From NCBI GenBank assembly GCA_013396525.1, contig VWYX01000210.1, positions 857,692 to 921,691 on the forward strand: 64,000 bases of DNA. The letters are read 5' to 3'. This document shows positions 48,701-60,789 of the stretch, piece after piece. Position 1 is the first letter of the stretch; the number at the start of each line of letters is the position of its first letter. Source of the stretch: Chaetorhynchus papuensis. Taxonomy: Eukaryota > Chordata > Aves > Passeriformes > Rhipiduridae. The notes beneath the pieces are model-generated. The model had not been told where the DNA came from and did no database searches. It saw only the letters and a list, made by a program, of their open reading frames with translations. The position numbers and the translations under genes were made by a program.

Positions 48701-51700
48701 ATATTTTTGTTCTCTGCATTAAAACAGGATTAATATTTTATGTGCTTATGGTAGAAGTTTATCTCTTAGCTTCAAATATTAGTGACAATGCTGTCAATGT
48801 GTTTAATGAACGGAAGGTTTTGTGTGTTGGGTTTTGTAAATACGAGCTAAACAATGTTAACTATAGATTCCTTCAATAAAAATACATATTCTTACCTATA
48901 CATGGACCACTACCAAGGCCAGTAGTGGGAAGTAACACACTGATGACACTGCTCAGTATTTTGGACAATGTGAAACTGGAACTGAAAACTCATCGCTTCA
49001 GTGATAAAACAAGTGTAAAAGCCAGCTGTTGAGCTTGGATACTTTGAAGTATTTGTTTCCTAATTTTAAAATATTCAGATAAAATGCAGTATTTCAAATT
49101 TCATACGCAGAAACATGAAAGGTAATTAAATAGCAGATGTTTTTCATTTGGCAGTTTGATCACAAATGTACATATGTGCAAATATATCCAGTAATAGAGT
49201 GGGAAGAAAATGGAAGTGTATGATGATTGCAACATCTTTATAATAGTTATTTAATATGTACATTTTTCAGCCTCTATTGTGAGTGTCTTATGTGAAGAAA
49301 AATGAAAGATACGTTGTGGGGTTTTCCCCCTTGAAGCAGGCATCGCACAAATTCAGAATTCTTTTCTCCCTAACAAAATATATTCAGAGACTTGGTTTTT
49401 GAGGTGACAAAAGAAACCCAACACACTGACACTGCAGCAACTATGCAACTATATTTTTTGTTTATTTTTTAGTGGAAGAGTAATATGTATAATTCTTCTT
49501 TTGTTACTACCCCTTAACAGATACATTCATGGCTCTTAGATGGTGGTTGTTTATCTCAAGGTTACCTAGCATGATGTGCAGCTAAATTTTTTCTGAAGGC
49601 TTGAACCTCCTAGTTGTACCTCTTAACTGGTCATAGGGTAGCATTCCTAGAGTGTTAAGACCTGATATATATTTACTGAGTTCCAAATCATTTAAGTGGT
49701 GAGCAAGAAAGAATATTCAGGAATCAGATTAAACTGACTTGTTAATTAAGACTGTTAGTCCTGCACTGTCATTTGGAGTGAGGACTCCATATACAATTTT
49801 TCTGTGAAGAAAATATAAAAAACCGAAACCACAGAATTCCTACAGTGGTTATGGCACTTCTTTAGGGTGTGGGATGACATTCAGATAAGTCTGTTTCTAC
49901 AGCCTGTCCAAAAACCCTTAAAAGGTAGCATTTTTTACTTCTCACAGCAATTTGCTGTGATCCACAGGCCTGCTGGAAGTCACCAGCAGGGAAAAGGTCT
50001 CCTGAGATCTCAGATGGGGATCAGAGTAGTGTTTCTGGCACCTGCAGGAGGGAGTTTCAAACCTACAGCATTCCCATGACCTTCCTCTTTCCTGCAGACA
50101 TTAAATTCAGACTCAGCTGGTCCGGATGAATTCCCTGGCATTCCTCACTCTTGACCAGGGAACTATGCTGAAGTTGAAGTTGTGAAGGTGAAACAGGAAC
50201 AGGCTTCCAGCCTTCCCCACCCTGCTAATTGCTGTCTTTGCTACCTCACCACTTTCCCTCTGGATCTAGACTCTGCAGAGTCTCTGTTATAACCCTGGTA
50301 ATCTCCTACTCATTCTCTGGGGAAGCACATTCCGTTCACCACCCTCCACATTCTTTGCAAGCACAAAAATATGTACCTGAATTTGCTGCTTACGGAAGTC
50401 ATGAACACCAAGGCTTTACATGTACTCTCTGTGGTGTGAGTTTTTATTAAAGCTACTGTCTCCTAATGGTGTGCTGTGCACTATTTCCCCCTCCTGCCCA
50501 GGAGAAAACCATTTGTTTCTAAGGAGATTTTTCTAATTCTGGGACAGACAATGAAGTTGGTATTTTGCATATGTGCTTTTTCCTAAATATTCTGAACCTT
50601 ATAACTCTTGTGAGAAAGTGCTTGTTTTCTGAAGCAGCTGCTCTGTAAAATAGATCTGCAGGAAAGTGGAATATAATTCTGGAGATCATGAACTGTAGTA
50701 AACATTGCACAAAATCAGCAAGCTGGGAATTAATGAAAAAGAAATGGAGCTTTTGTAGAAGGGTAAGTGTGAATGAGGTGGTTTGGTAATTCTTTCTTCA
50801 CTGGCATTTATTTTTATCACAGATTAGGATTTTGTCACAGTTTGTAGTATTCAGCTCTTAGAGGGAAGAGAAGGTATGGAGATGAAAGAAAAACACCTGC
50901 TATTGACTGCAGTAGATGGCTAGTGGAGTTAATGAAAAAGTTGTATGTAATCTTTTGAGTCTGGTTATAAAAGATATAACAGAAATTCATGGTAGGATAG
51001 TAGTCTTGAAAAGACCAGAGCTTTCCAATTGAAGGCAGGGGTATAGTCTTTATGGTGCAGTAGATTTCCAAGACGTAAGAATGGTACAGAAAGAAGGTTT
51101 TTCTGCCAAAATTACTGCAAGAAGTGTATGGTAAGATTCATTAAAAACAATGTTGGGGGTTGTGCCATGTTTGGATGTTGATCAAAATTCTGTCATTCTG
51201 CTATTAGTTGTGTGGGTTTGATAGCTGGGAGTTTATTGGAATGATGTCACAATTAAATTTATCTTACGAAGATCAGAAAATAAGTGTACTGCCAGGTACA
51301 TCTACAGATGTGATAGCTAACATTTCTCCAAATTCACATAAAATACAAAAGATGTTGATAGCTTCAGATTTATCTTTGATAAATAATAAGAGTCATTAAA
51401 GACTGGTTTACTGCAAATAAAGAAAAGACAGATGGAGATAAGTATGTCAACTGCAAAATAACAACTCAGACATTAGAGATCAACTTCATAAAGTCAAATG
51501 AATGAAGTTAAATACATTGGAAAGTAATTAGATCAAATATACAAAATAGCTAGAACTTGTGATTTAAACAAAGGAGAAAGCCTGAAGTACTTGCTATAGT
51601 TAAGTCAGGGACTAGTCAAAGTCTTCAGAAATGCAAAAAGATTTTCTCAGTTTTCTGGGCTTTATTTTTAACTCATATACATGGAAGAATTAAGAGTAAG

Positions 51701-52260
51701 AATTGCTGAAAATTTGGTCTAACTTTGTAAAACAAGAAACCCAAAAACCTCAATGTTCTTCAACTTCACCAATTAAAAAGAAATAAGGTGAAGAAACAAA
51801 GATAGCACCCTGTGAAACTGGAGATTTGGAGGCATCTAGGCAGAGCTCTTAAAAAACCCTGGGTTTTTAATTTTCATCTAGGGCAATAGAACTTATAATT
51901 GGAGGTAAACTAAACAGTGGTGGAGAGACTAGAATATGAAAACTGCTTCCACTAGGGTGGAAGTGAAACTTGAATGAATGTTTTCAAACCAGATTATCTA
52001 ACCTTTTCCCTTGAATACTGAAAGAAGTGCCTCGTGTTCCTACATTACCTATGTAGCAAGTTTCATTGTAAGTGGTAGAATGTAAAAAACCACAACCCAC
52101 ACCTCATGGATTAAGCAAAGATAACACATCAGAAAATAATTTGAAACAGTTATTTGAGACTGTATTTTGTAAAGGCTTTAAAGTGGTTAAAAAGGAAATT
52201 GCACTGGCCTGCTCTGAAAAGAAAATTATCAGTTTGGAGGAAAGTTACAGAGATTCAGAG
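45770..52260. other. Intergenic, nothing recognised
   Basis: A long AT-rich tract. Slightly GC-richer parts near 48200-48560 and 49900-50450 contain no open frame with a known motif. Confidence 0.5.
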
Positions 52261-52261
52261 A

Positions 52262-52420
52262 TCAGTCTTTGGACCAATATAATTTAATATTTCCATTAAA
52301 GTCTTTGGCAGAAGAGAGCTAATGAGGCCTGCTGATAAAACAAAGCTGTTCAGCATCATGAAAAAGAGGGATGAAAAACTGGGTCACCTTGTGGAATAGC
52401 CTGTAAGGTATGAGATGAAA
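52262..52420 (+). mobile_element. Possible ancient LINE (CR1/L3-like) remnant
   Basis: Translation with frame shifts gives fragments reminiscent of the reverse-transcriptase G-P-x-x-F-N-I-F and D-x-T-K-L-F region. Too decayed for firm assignment. Confidence 0.25.
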
Positions 52421-52759
52421 TTTAATAGCACAGCTGCTTAGTCATATCCTTAGGGAGTGGTAATAAGAAAATTTGTTATTAACTGAAAACTGTTTAGTTG
52501 GAAATGACAAAAGATTAGGGGAATTAAGTGTAACAGTTGATAACAGAAAAAGTACAAGTCAAGAGTTATGAAAAATGCTGTTTTCAAGGAAAGGGACAAT
52601 GAGATCCCAGGATTCCTTGCTAGCATGCTATATTCTTTTTTAGTAGGAGTGTTTCTAATAAAGTGTTTAGGGAAAAGGACACAAGCAAGGGTCAATATGC
52701 AGCCTGTTGTGAGGAAAAGTGAAATACACTATGGTTTGTTTGGCAGAGCAAAATGAAAG

Positions 52760-54190
52760 CATGACCCCTAGAAACTATCAGACATAGTGGAAAGTTCAGA
52801 AAAAAATCCAGTATGGGTAGTGGAACTTGACAGTCTTAAGTACTTTTAAGGCACTCTGATGATCTTGTCACCAAGCAGAAAGTATAAAAAGCTTTCTAAA
52901 TGTGATGAAACACCACAAGCAATTTTCTTTCAGCCTTGGCATCTATTCACTAATTTGAGCTTTATTGAACACCTAAATATTCTCCTTAAAGTTTCACTGC
53001 AGTTGTGTCTGTATTTACATATATTATTTAATGGTAATTTACTTATTAGCTTCTTTAGTGCTTGTGGACGGATTGCTTTTATTGCCCCTAAAAACTAAAT
53101 CCAAAAAGTCGGCAAGCAAACCGAATGGGCTGCTTTATGACTGCTCCTGAATTCCTCTTTATCTTTTCAATTTTTCCTATTTCCCTGCTCCTTCTTCTTC
53201 AGTGAGATTCTTCTCACCTTTCCTTATACTCACCCAGTTGCCATGCTGACACATTAACACTTCCATTTTCCTCACCTCTTCCTAACAAATCAGGATTGAA
53301 ATTGTGAAAGCCTCAGGTTTTGCAGGTTTCATGCTGAAGGGAAGCCAGGCACCTTACACCGTAAAACAGTGTTTTTAAGCTTATTTGTAGTCATAATCAG
53401 TCTATGCCAGTTCATACCTGGTTTAGATAAAAAAAAAAATTTTGATCGAACATTAGGAACATTAGAAACATTAGGAATTTTATTTTACAAGCAATCCTTC
53501 TGTTTTCAAAAAACTTCATGACACATCAAGTCTGTATGAACTTGTGGTAGTTTTTCTACCATAGCAGTTTGAGATTCATGAACCTACACTGCATGATACC
53601 CCTAGATCATTCCTGGGTAAGTCAAAGAGAGTAAGGTTTTCAAACATCATTGAAGCTTAGTACAAATCCATGAGAGATGGGATCTTGACCCTTGTGGAAG
53701 TGGCATTCAGAACCTAAGGAGTCTTTGAGTGGGGACCAATTTACTGTATGAATAGTCCTAACAGACATCCCTGTCTTCCCATAAGGCATTTTTAAATTAA
53801 ATCTCCTTTAGACTGAGCATATTTCTTAGCTTGTGGTTTTTTTTGGATTGCAGTACCAATCCAGGATCTTTGAAATACTTGGCAGAATACTGTTTTTGTT
53901 CAGAGAGATAGGGTTGCAGTGACTGACAAGAATTACATTTGAGTAGAGTTGTCTGTCTACCTTGACATGCTGAGCTAATAAAGAAAAATACAGACAAAGA
54001 CATTAAAGGAAGTTAAGTGCTATAAGCCAATTCAGAGAGTACAAAAGATTTATACTGGCCATCCACAACCAATTAGTTTGGTGGATAACATTTAGTTTTC
54101 ATTCCCATGGACTAAAATACATCTCCCTCAAAAAGTTGTGATTCTCCCATATTTTTCAGCATAATTATGGAATCAATAAACATGCTGACA
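52760..54190. other. Intergenic, nothing recognised
   Basis: AT-rich sequence; only a small ACATTAGGA repeat near 53450-53475. Confidence 0.5.
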
Positions 54191-54194
54191 GAGC

Positions 54195-54312
54195 TTCACA
54201 GAACCACAGAATTAATCAGGTGGGAAAAGACCTTTGAGATCATCAAGTCCAACCTATAACTTAACACTACCTTTTCAAGTAAACCATGGCACTGAGGCTT
54301 GGTGCTGAAGGC
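54195..54312 (-). mobile_element. CR1 LINE 3' end, minus strand
   Basis: TTCACAGAACCACAGAATTA, then GGTGGGAAAAGACCTTTGAG, ATCATCAAGTCCAACC and TAACACTACC are the standard reverse complement of a CR1 tail, giving a short 5'-truncated copy. Confidence 0.85.
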
Positions 54313-54319
54313 AATGATG

Positions 54320-57125
54320 TACAGAAATAATCAGCATTTAGAAAGAGGAAATTAGAAAAGAAAATAAATTGGTTTTCCACTTTTTTATTATATACTACTG
54401 TATCTCAGATGTATGTGGCCAAGATAACATTTAAATTTGTGTTGTTTGAATATTTTTTTATGCCTTAGCCATATGCAGGGACTTTTATCCTAGAAAGAAT
54501 ACTTATATGTATTTTGAATTTTTCACAGGCACCTCCTACAGAGATTTTGCTAATAAAACACTGGCTTAAAGTTTTTAAGACTTACTATAAATCTTTACTG
54601 GCATACCATACTAAGTATGAATTCATATGAATGAATGTGTTAGTGAGACTCATGGTGAATGACAGCACATTCTAGTGCTATTCGGAATTTTGAATCAGGG
54701 TGGTATGTTGACACATGCTTGAGACCATTGAATAATTCAGAATTCTGCTGGTGTGAATGTAATTTATTCTCAAAATCTAGAATAGTTTCTGGGAGTCGCA
54801 CTTTCTGGCTTAATATACCACCTGAAGATCCCAAGGAAGCATCTCCTTCATACTGAGATTTGCAAGGCTTCCTCTTGTTGCAAGTCAGCCTGTATTAACT
54901 GCAGCTCTGGGTATCATCTGAAGTGAATGGGAACTTTGCTATTGGTTTCGGTTGTCAAAATACAGAACAAAATACAGAGAAGAAAACTTTAGAAGATGCA
55001 TGCCCTCCTAGTGGTTTTTGACTTAAAGGGGGCAGCTTTTTCAGAGCTTAGGTCTTCTTGGGAGTTGCAGAAGTGAAACCTAGGTTGTTTCTGAGTTTGT
55101 AGAAGTGTGCTCAGCCTCAGTAGTACTCACTAACTCAGAAGAGTTTTGGAATAAACCTTTCCTATGGGTTAGTGCAGATTTTTCCATTTTTAATAAACCA
55201 TATGATCGAATAGCATATTCTTGCATGTTGCACAGCTATTTATGATAATGTAGCAATAGCTAACTAGCTATTTAGAAAAAATATTCTGTTATTAGTTTCT
55301 AGAAAATATATTTCAAAATACATTCATTATTTTAGTTGGTGTTCTTTCAATAGAAACACCAATAGAAAAAAGTCTTGATTGTTTTTTATTTTTTGATGAG
55401 CAGAAATATAAATAAATCCTTTGTTTTGCTTGGAATTTGCTCTCCTCCTGAATCAAGATTCATAAAACACTTGAAGACATTGTTTAAGTTGTTCGGGCTG
55501 CAAAAACAATAACTCTAAAAATATGTTGGGTTTTTTTGACCTCTTTCTTTCTTGTCTTTAAACTGAAAATTGATGTGCTGGCTTCTCTAGAGAACAGGCA
55601 ACACCTACTTTTCAGTGAATTTTTTTCCCCTGAAATCTGTTGGAAGTTTTCTTGGCTTTTTGCAAGCCTTCATTATGTTGTTGGGAAAGGGAGGTTACCT
55701 TTCTTTAAGCTGATTGATATCTTATTCCAAAGTGAGAACGGGGTAGTGCTATTTGCACTGGTTCATATGAAAACAAATTGCCCAAGATTACTATTATTAT
55801 TACCTAGTACTTGGAAAATGTGCTCACAGAAGTGAACCTTAACAATTTGTGAAGAAAGACACAGGCAACAAATGTTTGAACTTCAAGAGTGGTGGTGCAT
55901 CAAATTTAAAAGCTGCATTTGGACAAGGGAGACATACAAAAAAGTGGTATCTTGTGATTTTGTCTGATCTAATGGCTGTTAACTATGAAAGCTTCTTGAC
56001 TTTTTTGTCCTTTAGTATTCATGAAAATTAATTTTAAAAGGGATCAGAAAAAAAAAGTTAGTTTGGGTTCTTACTTAAGGAGAATAACTGAATAATTATA
56101 GACGGTAATGTGGGTCTGGGCACTGCCTGTCTTTTTCTAACTGGTTTCTTATCTTTCAGTAGAGAGTGAAGATATATTTAGAAATAAACACAACTTTCAA
56201 CTTACAAGTGTAGTCTTAATGTTCTTTCAGTCTTGATTCAAAAGGAAAAGTATGGTTAGATATTGACTGAAATTTTGAGGTACAATGTGCCTACATTTTT
56301 ATTAATTTTACATTGCCTTGTTTGAAGATTACATAGGAGAATATCCTTAGCCAGTAAATTTTAGTTTTCCTTCAAGACTTCAGCTTCTATGAGTGTTTGA
56401 GGGAAAGAAATAAGGCGGAATGTACAACTGTGACTTGACCTTTTAAGCTTGTGCTCTGTGAGCCTTTTGGCATTTTTACCTCCTGTCCAGGGTTTTTGTT
56501 TATAGTTTTCTTAAATAAAATGTTCGTTTCTCTGCTCCTTAGTCAGGCCACGTAGCCACTGATTTTTGTTTACTTTTTTTTCTTTTTACTTTGCTCCATT
56601 CTTTCTTAGGAGGGGGTAGTAAACAGCAGATCAACTGTAGGGACTGGCAGATGATTTAAAATCTTCCTGAAAGAAAATAACAATACCTGTTTCAGTAGAG
56701 CTTTTGTGGTTTTGAGCAAATCTGTTAATTAACATAGCATATGAGAAAGAATCTCTAAAAACAAACTGCGAAGAGTTCAGCTTTGTTGAATAGAAGAAAG
56801 GCTTTGCTATTTTAAGCCAAATGTCATCCTGATTATAAAATTAGTGGCTACACAAAAGATTTTTTATTGTATCTCTGCATGTTTTAAAATCCAGTTCTTA
56901 AAGAGGTTTGTCAACATTCAGGAATAAATTTTATGCACATGAATAAACCTCTAAAAGGCATTTTGAAAACATAATCATAACTAGGTTTTAAGTTTGGGTG
57001 GGGAGTAAAGCCTTTCACAAGCACTGCAGCTACATCTTTAATCACACTCAAAAAACTGCGTTGGTCATTTCGTATTTCTGACTGGCCCTACATGCCATGC
57101 ACATATTAATGCTTTACATTAGGTA
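54320..57125. other. Intergenic, nothing recognised
   Basis: AT-rich sequence. A 99-codon frame at 55536-55835 has no recognisable motif. Confidence 0.5.
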
Positions 57126-57169
57126 TTAGTTGTGTACATCCTGTAGTAATTTAATAAAAGATGCTTCAC

Positions 57170-57366
57170 CAAGGGCACTAGTGTCATTCAATGATGGAGT
57201 GACTACATCAGTGGACAAGAGAAGAGCTGTGGATGGCATCTGTTGGGACTTCCTTAAGGCCTTTGGCATGGTCCCTTGCAATGTCCTTCTCTCTAAAATG
57301 AAGAGATACGGATTTTATGGATGGCTAATTTGGTGGGTAAGGAACTGGCTGGATGGTTTAACATAG
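57170..57366 (+). pseudogene. CR1-type reverse transcriptase fragment
   Basis: An open stretch encodes K-R-R-A-V-D-G-I, D-F-L-K-A-F-G-M-V-P and L-L-S-K-M-K-R-Y-G-F, then W-V-R-N-W-L-D-G. This is the LINE RT segment usually reading G-x-A-V-D-V-V-Y-L-D-F-S-K-A-F-D-T-V-P-H. Key changes (S to L, D to G) show it is no longer functional, and it is isolated from other CR1 sequence. Confidence 0.82.
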
Positions 57367-57379
57367 AGAATTTAAACCA

Positions 57380-59940
57380 TACTTGACAATTTATGTTGTC
57401 AAAGCATTCATTTAAGTACTTGCTATGTGATTGGAGCGGGAAAAATGGGCTATAGAGTCACACATCCTTTTGGATTGGCTTGTCAGGCCAAACAGCTCAC
57501 TGCTCTTCAGTATTCCTTACTCCTTCAATTGGAAGCTCTAATTTTACAAGAAAGCAGTCTTCTGATTCCTGACAGTTTAATAACCAGTCTAATTATTAAT
57601 AATTAGTCTTTGAGATTTCCTTTCTTGACTGGCAGATGAGATGCTTCTTTTATTGCCTCCTTCTGTATTGCTGCAGAGATCTTGCCATGCTCTAGAACTA
57701 GAGATTAGTGAAATTGCAGACAGAAAAGCAATTTGGTAGCCAGAAACTTCAGAGAAAAGAGCTATTCACTCCTGTTCCTTGTCTGCTCAATGAAAGTACT
57801 ATTGTGATTCTATAGGAAGACTTTATGAATTAGCGGATATTTTTGGTATTTTTGTCTGCACTGATTTTTTTTTTTTTTTCTGTTTACAATTAACCACAGG
57901 TATTCAAAAGTAGAAACTCTTTTCCTTTGTTCCAGGAACCACTAACACTATTTCAGTTCTTACTGACACACTGTCTTTATATGCAAAAACGTTCTTTTTA
58001 TCATATGCATGATGGGAGTAACATCGGATGAAGCTCCATTTCTCTGCAGGGGGCAACATATTGCTGAGCAAGAATAACACTGACATATCACTTACCTCTT
58101 ATTTTGCTGCATTGTGCATTGGTTATAAATGTTATGATGTCTTGTTGCACGGGCAGATTTCATTATATTTGAGGAATGAAAGTGCATGCTACAGAATTAA
58201 TTATGTGATAGCTTAGAAAGGTACTTCTTTGTTCTTATTGTCGGTGCTTTGATAACTAGAAATTTACTGTGTGCCGTGTATCCCCTCTTACCATTTATTT
58301 TCAGTTCAAGATCTCAGTTTGAAGGGGCTACACTTCTCTACTTGAGAAATATCTCTTAGATTAGAGATCCTCCTTTAAACAAGAACCAATGTTCCCAATC
58401 CTCAGGGTTACAGGGATAAACGGGAGAAGGCTGCCAAAGTTATTATAGTCCTAAGGGCACCTGCTGAAATAATCCTGAGAATCAGCTAGGTCATTCCATT
58501 GCCTTCCAGGAGGCTGTAATGCCTTCCTAATAAAGCTATGTACCTCAAGGTACATAGAGACAAGGGAAGTGGGGAGGGAAGTAAGAACCTTTCCAGTATT
58601 GCTGTTGTAAAGGAATAACCTCTTGTGCACACAAGGGCAAAAGTGTAGGTCCACAGGGCCTATACCATGGAAACCCAGTGATATGCTATTTCCTTTTCTG
58701 AAAATTTTCTTAATCATCCTGTGCAAACTCTTGGTGAACCAGGTATAGAAGCTGTTTGGATGACTGCTGTTCAAATTGGTTATGACTGAAAAATTTTCTT
58801 ACTCAGTGATAGCAATGGAACAATTTAATAGCCTCTGCAGTCTTCATTTAAGGTACAGGTAAGAAGAAAAATGATTTTTAGGTTTGTCGTCTTTGGAATG
58901 ATGTGACTGCTTTAGCATTTAGAGGAGGAGAGGTTGGCATAGAGCTGGGTTCCTATCAGTCTTTCATAGCATGAACTCTGGTAAGTAGGTATTAGCACTC
59001 CACACTTTTTCTCTGATACAGAGGTAATAAATATTTCATCTGTACAGAGTTGATGTGATGAAATTGTCAATGATTTTGAGACCATAGGTTCTTGTATTTT
59101 GATATAGGAAGACGTTATATCCTAACCAATACATTGTCTAAGGCAGCATTGGGTATGGGTGAAATGTAAAAAAATGTTGATACTGCTTTGTTATAACTAG
59201 AAATTATCTTAGTTACCACTTGAGAAGTTAGTACTGTAAAACATAGTGTTATTTTCTGTGGTAATTTGTTTTCAAAATGTTTTCTTCCTTTCTTCAGATG
59301 CATATTTGTAAAGGTAGCACATATCTCTGGAGGTGCTCAGTGCACTCTCATCACGGAAAATATAATTGTCTTGTCTATCCATAAAGTACAACTCAACGCC
59401 ATATCAAGCCTCACACTATTTTTTTTAAAATTTGCATTATTAATACCAATATTATCCATCTTTATTATGAATTTTATTGTAGGATAGTTGATTAGTAGTT
59501 TGGCTAAATATCTTATTTTGACCTTAAGAAAAGTCTTAGAAATATAATCTTATCACTGTGCAAATGCCACATATTTTGGCTAGATGCATTATGTCCCTTG
59601 CACACTATAAAGCAAAAAATCCCAGCAATTCTCATTTGGGTTTCTTTTTGCTTGTATAAAGAAAATGACAAGTAATTCTTTTTAGGAACACTTTAAAAAT
59701 AATCTGTAGGAGCAGTAAAATATGGAATAAGAAGCTGGGAAAAATGTGAGTCGTGAAGAGGTTATCGATGCTGGTTTAATGATATTGTATTTATATTCTC
59801 CAGTGGATGTTTTAAATGCAACATTGAAATATATAGCTGTCCAGGATTTCCTAATGAAATGTGACTTTCTCAATTTCAAAGCTCTTGGGAGAAAGAGATG
59901 CATTCAACATTTTTACATATAGGAAAGAAATTAAAAACCG
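57380..59940. other. Intergenic, nothing recognised
   Basis: AT-rich sequence up to the second gap. It holds a 22-bp near-palindrome at 58536-58557 and no gene. Confidence 0.5.
58536..58557. repeat. 10-bp inverted repeat, 2-nt centre
   Basis: CTATGTACCT-CA-AGGTACATAG; arms are exact reverse complements. Confidence 0.9.
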
Positions 59941-59942
59941 AG

Positions 59943-60082
59943 NNNNNNNNNNNNNNNNNNNNNNNNNNNNNNNNNNNNNNNNNNNNNNNNNNNNNNNNNN
60001 NNNNNNNNNNNNNNNNNNNNNNNNNNNNNNNNNNNNNNNNNNNNNNNNNNNNNNNNNNNNNNNNNNNNNNNNNNNNNNNNNN
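59943..60082. other. Assembly gap (140 N)
   Basis: A run of undetermined bases. Open frames that cross it are meaningless. Confidence 0.99.
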
Positions 60083-60239
60083 ATTAAATTCCTGTTTTGT
60101 TGGTTCTTACGAAGTTTTAAAAGCTTTAAATTAAAGAGTGTCTTTCTTTTAAAAAGAATTGGAGCTTATCAGAGATAAAAAAATGTTTAGAAGAATGGTG
60201 AATCTGCTTCCTTAACTGATCTAATGGGTTATCTTCTAT

Positions 60240-60780
60240 GCTGACACCCTGTGCTCAGCACTGGTGAAGCCACACCATGCACATATGTCCAGTTTTTGGG
60301 CACCTTGTAATAAGAAAGGCATTAAGGTGTTGGAGCATGTCCAGAGAGAGCAACGGTGACAGGGAAAGGTCTGGAGCACAAGTCTGATGAGAAGCAGCTG
60401 TGGGGGCTCAGCCTGGAGAAAAGGCGGCTCAGAGAGAATCTTACCGCTCTCTACAACTCCCTGAGAGGAGGTTGTGGCCAGGTTGGGGATTGGTCTCTTC
60501 TCCCAAGTCACAAGCAAGAGGACAAGAGGAAACAGCCTCAAGTTGCACCAGGGCAGGCTTAGATTGAGTATTAGGAAAAATTTATTTGCTGAAAGAATCG
60601 TAAAGCCCTGGAACAGACTTCCCAGGGAAGTGGCAGAATCACGATCCACAGAGCTGTTGAACAGATGTCCAGATGTGACACTCGGGGACATGGTCTAGTG
60701 GTGGATTAGTCAGTGCTGGGTTAATGGTTAGACTTGATGATCCTACAGGTCTTTTCCAGCCTACATGGTTCTGTGATATA
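60240..60780 (+). mobile_element. CR1 LINE 3' fragment, + strand
   Basis: About 540 bp running in CR1 order: CTCAGCACTGGTGAAGCCAC, GTGTTGGAGCATGTCCAGAG, GGGGCTCAGCCTGGAGAAAA, CTCTCTACAACTCCCTGAGA, GGTTGGGGATTGGTCTCTTC, CCTGGAACAGACTTCCCAGG and a tail ending TGGTTCTGTGATA. It encodes the last, frameshifted part of ORF2 plus the 3' non-coding tail. The 151-codon frame on the opposite strand is an artefact. Confidence 0.9.
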
Positions 60781-60789
60781 AAATCAGAC

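Noticed and set aside
60236..60691. 151-codon minus-strand frame
   Set aside because: It is the antisense of a CR1 copy that is clearly oriented on the + strand.
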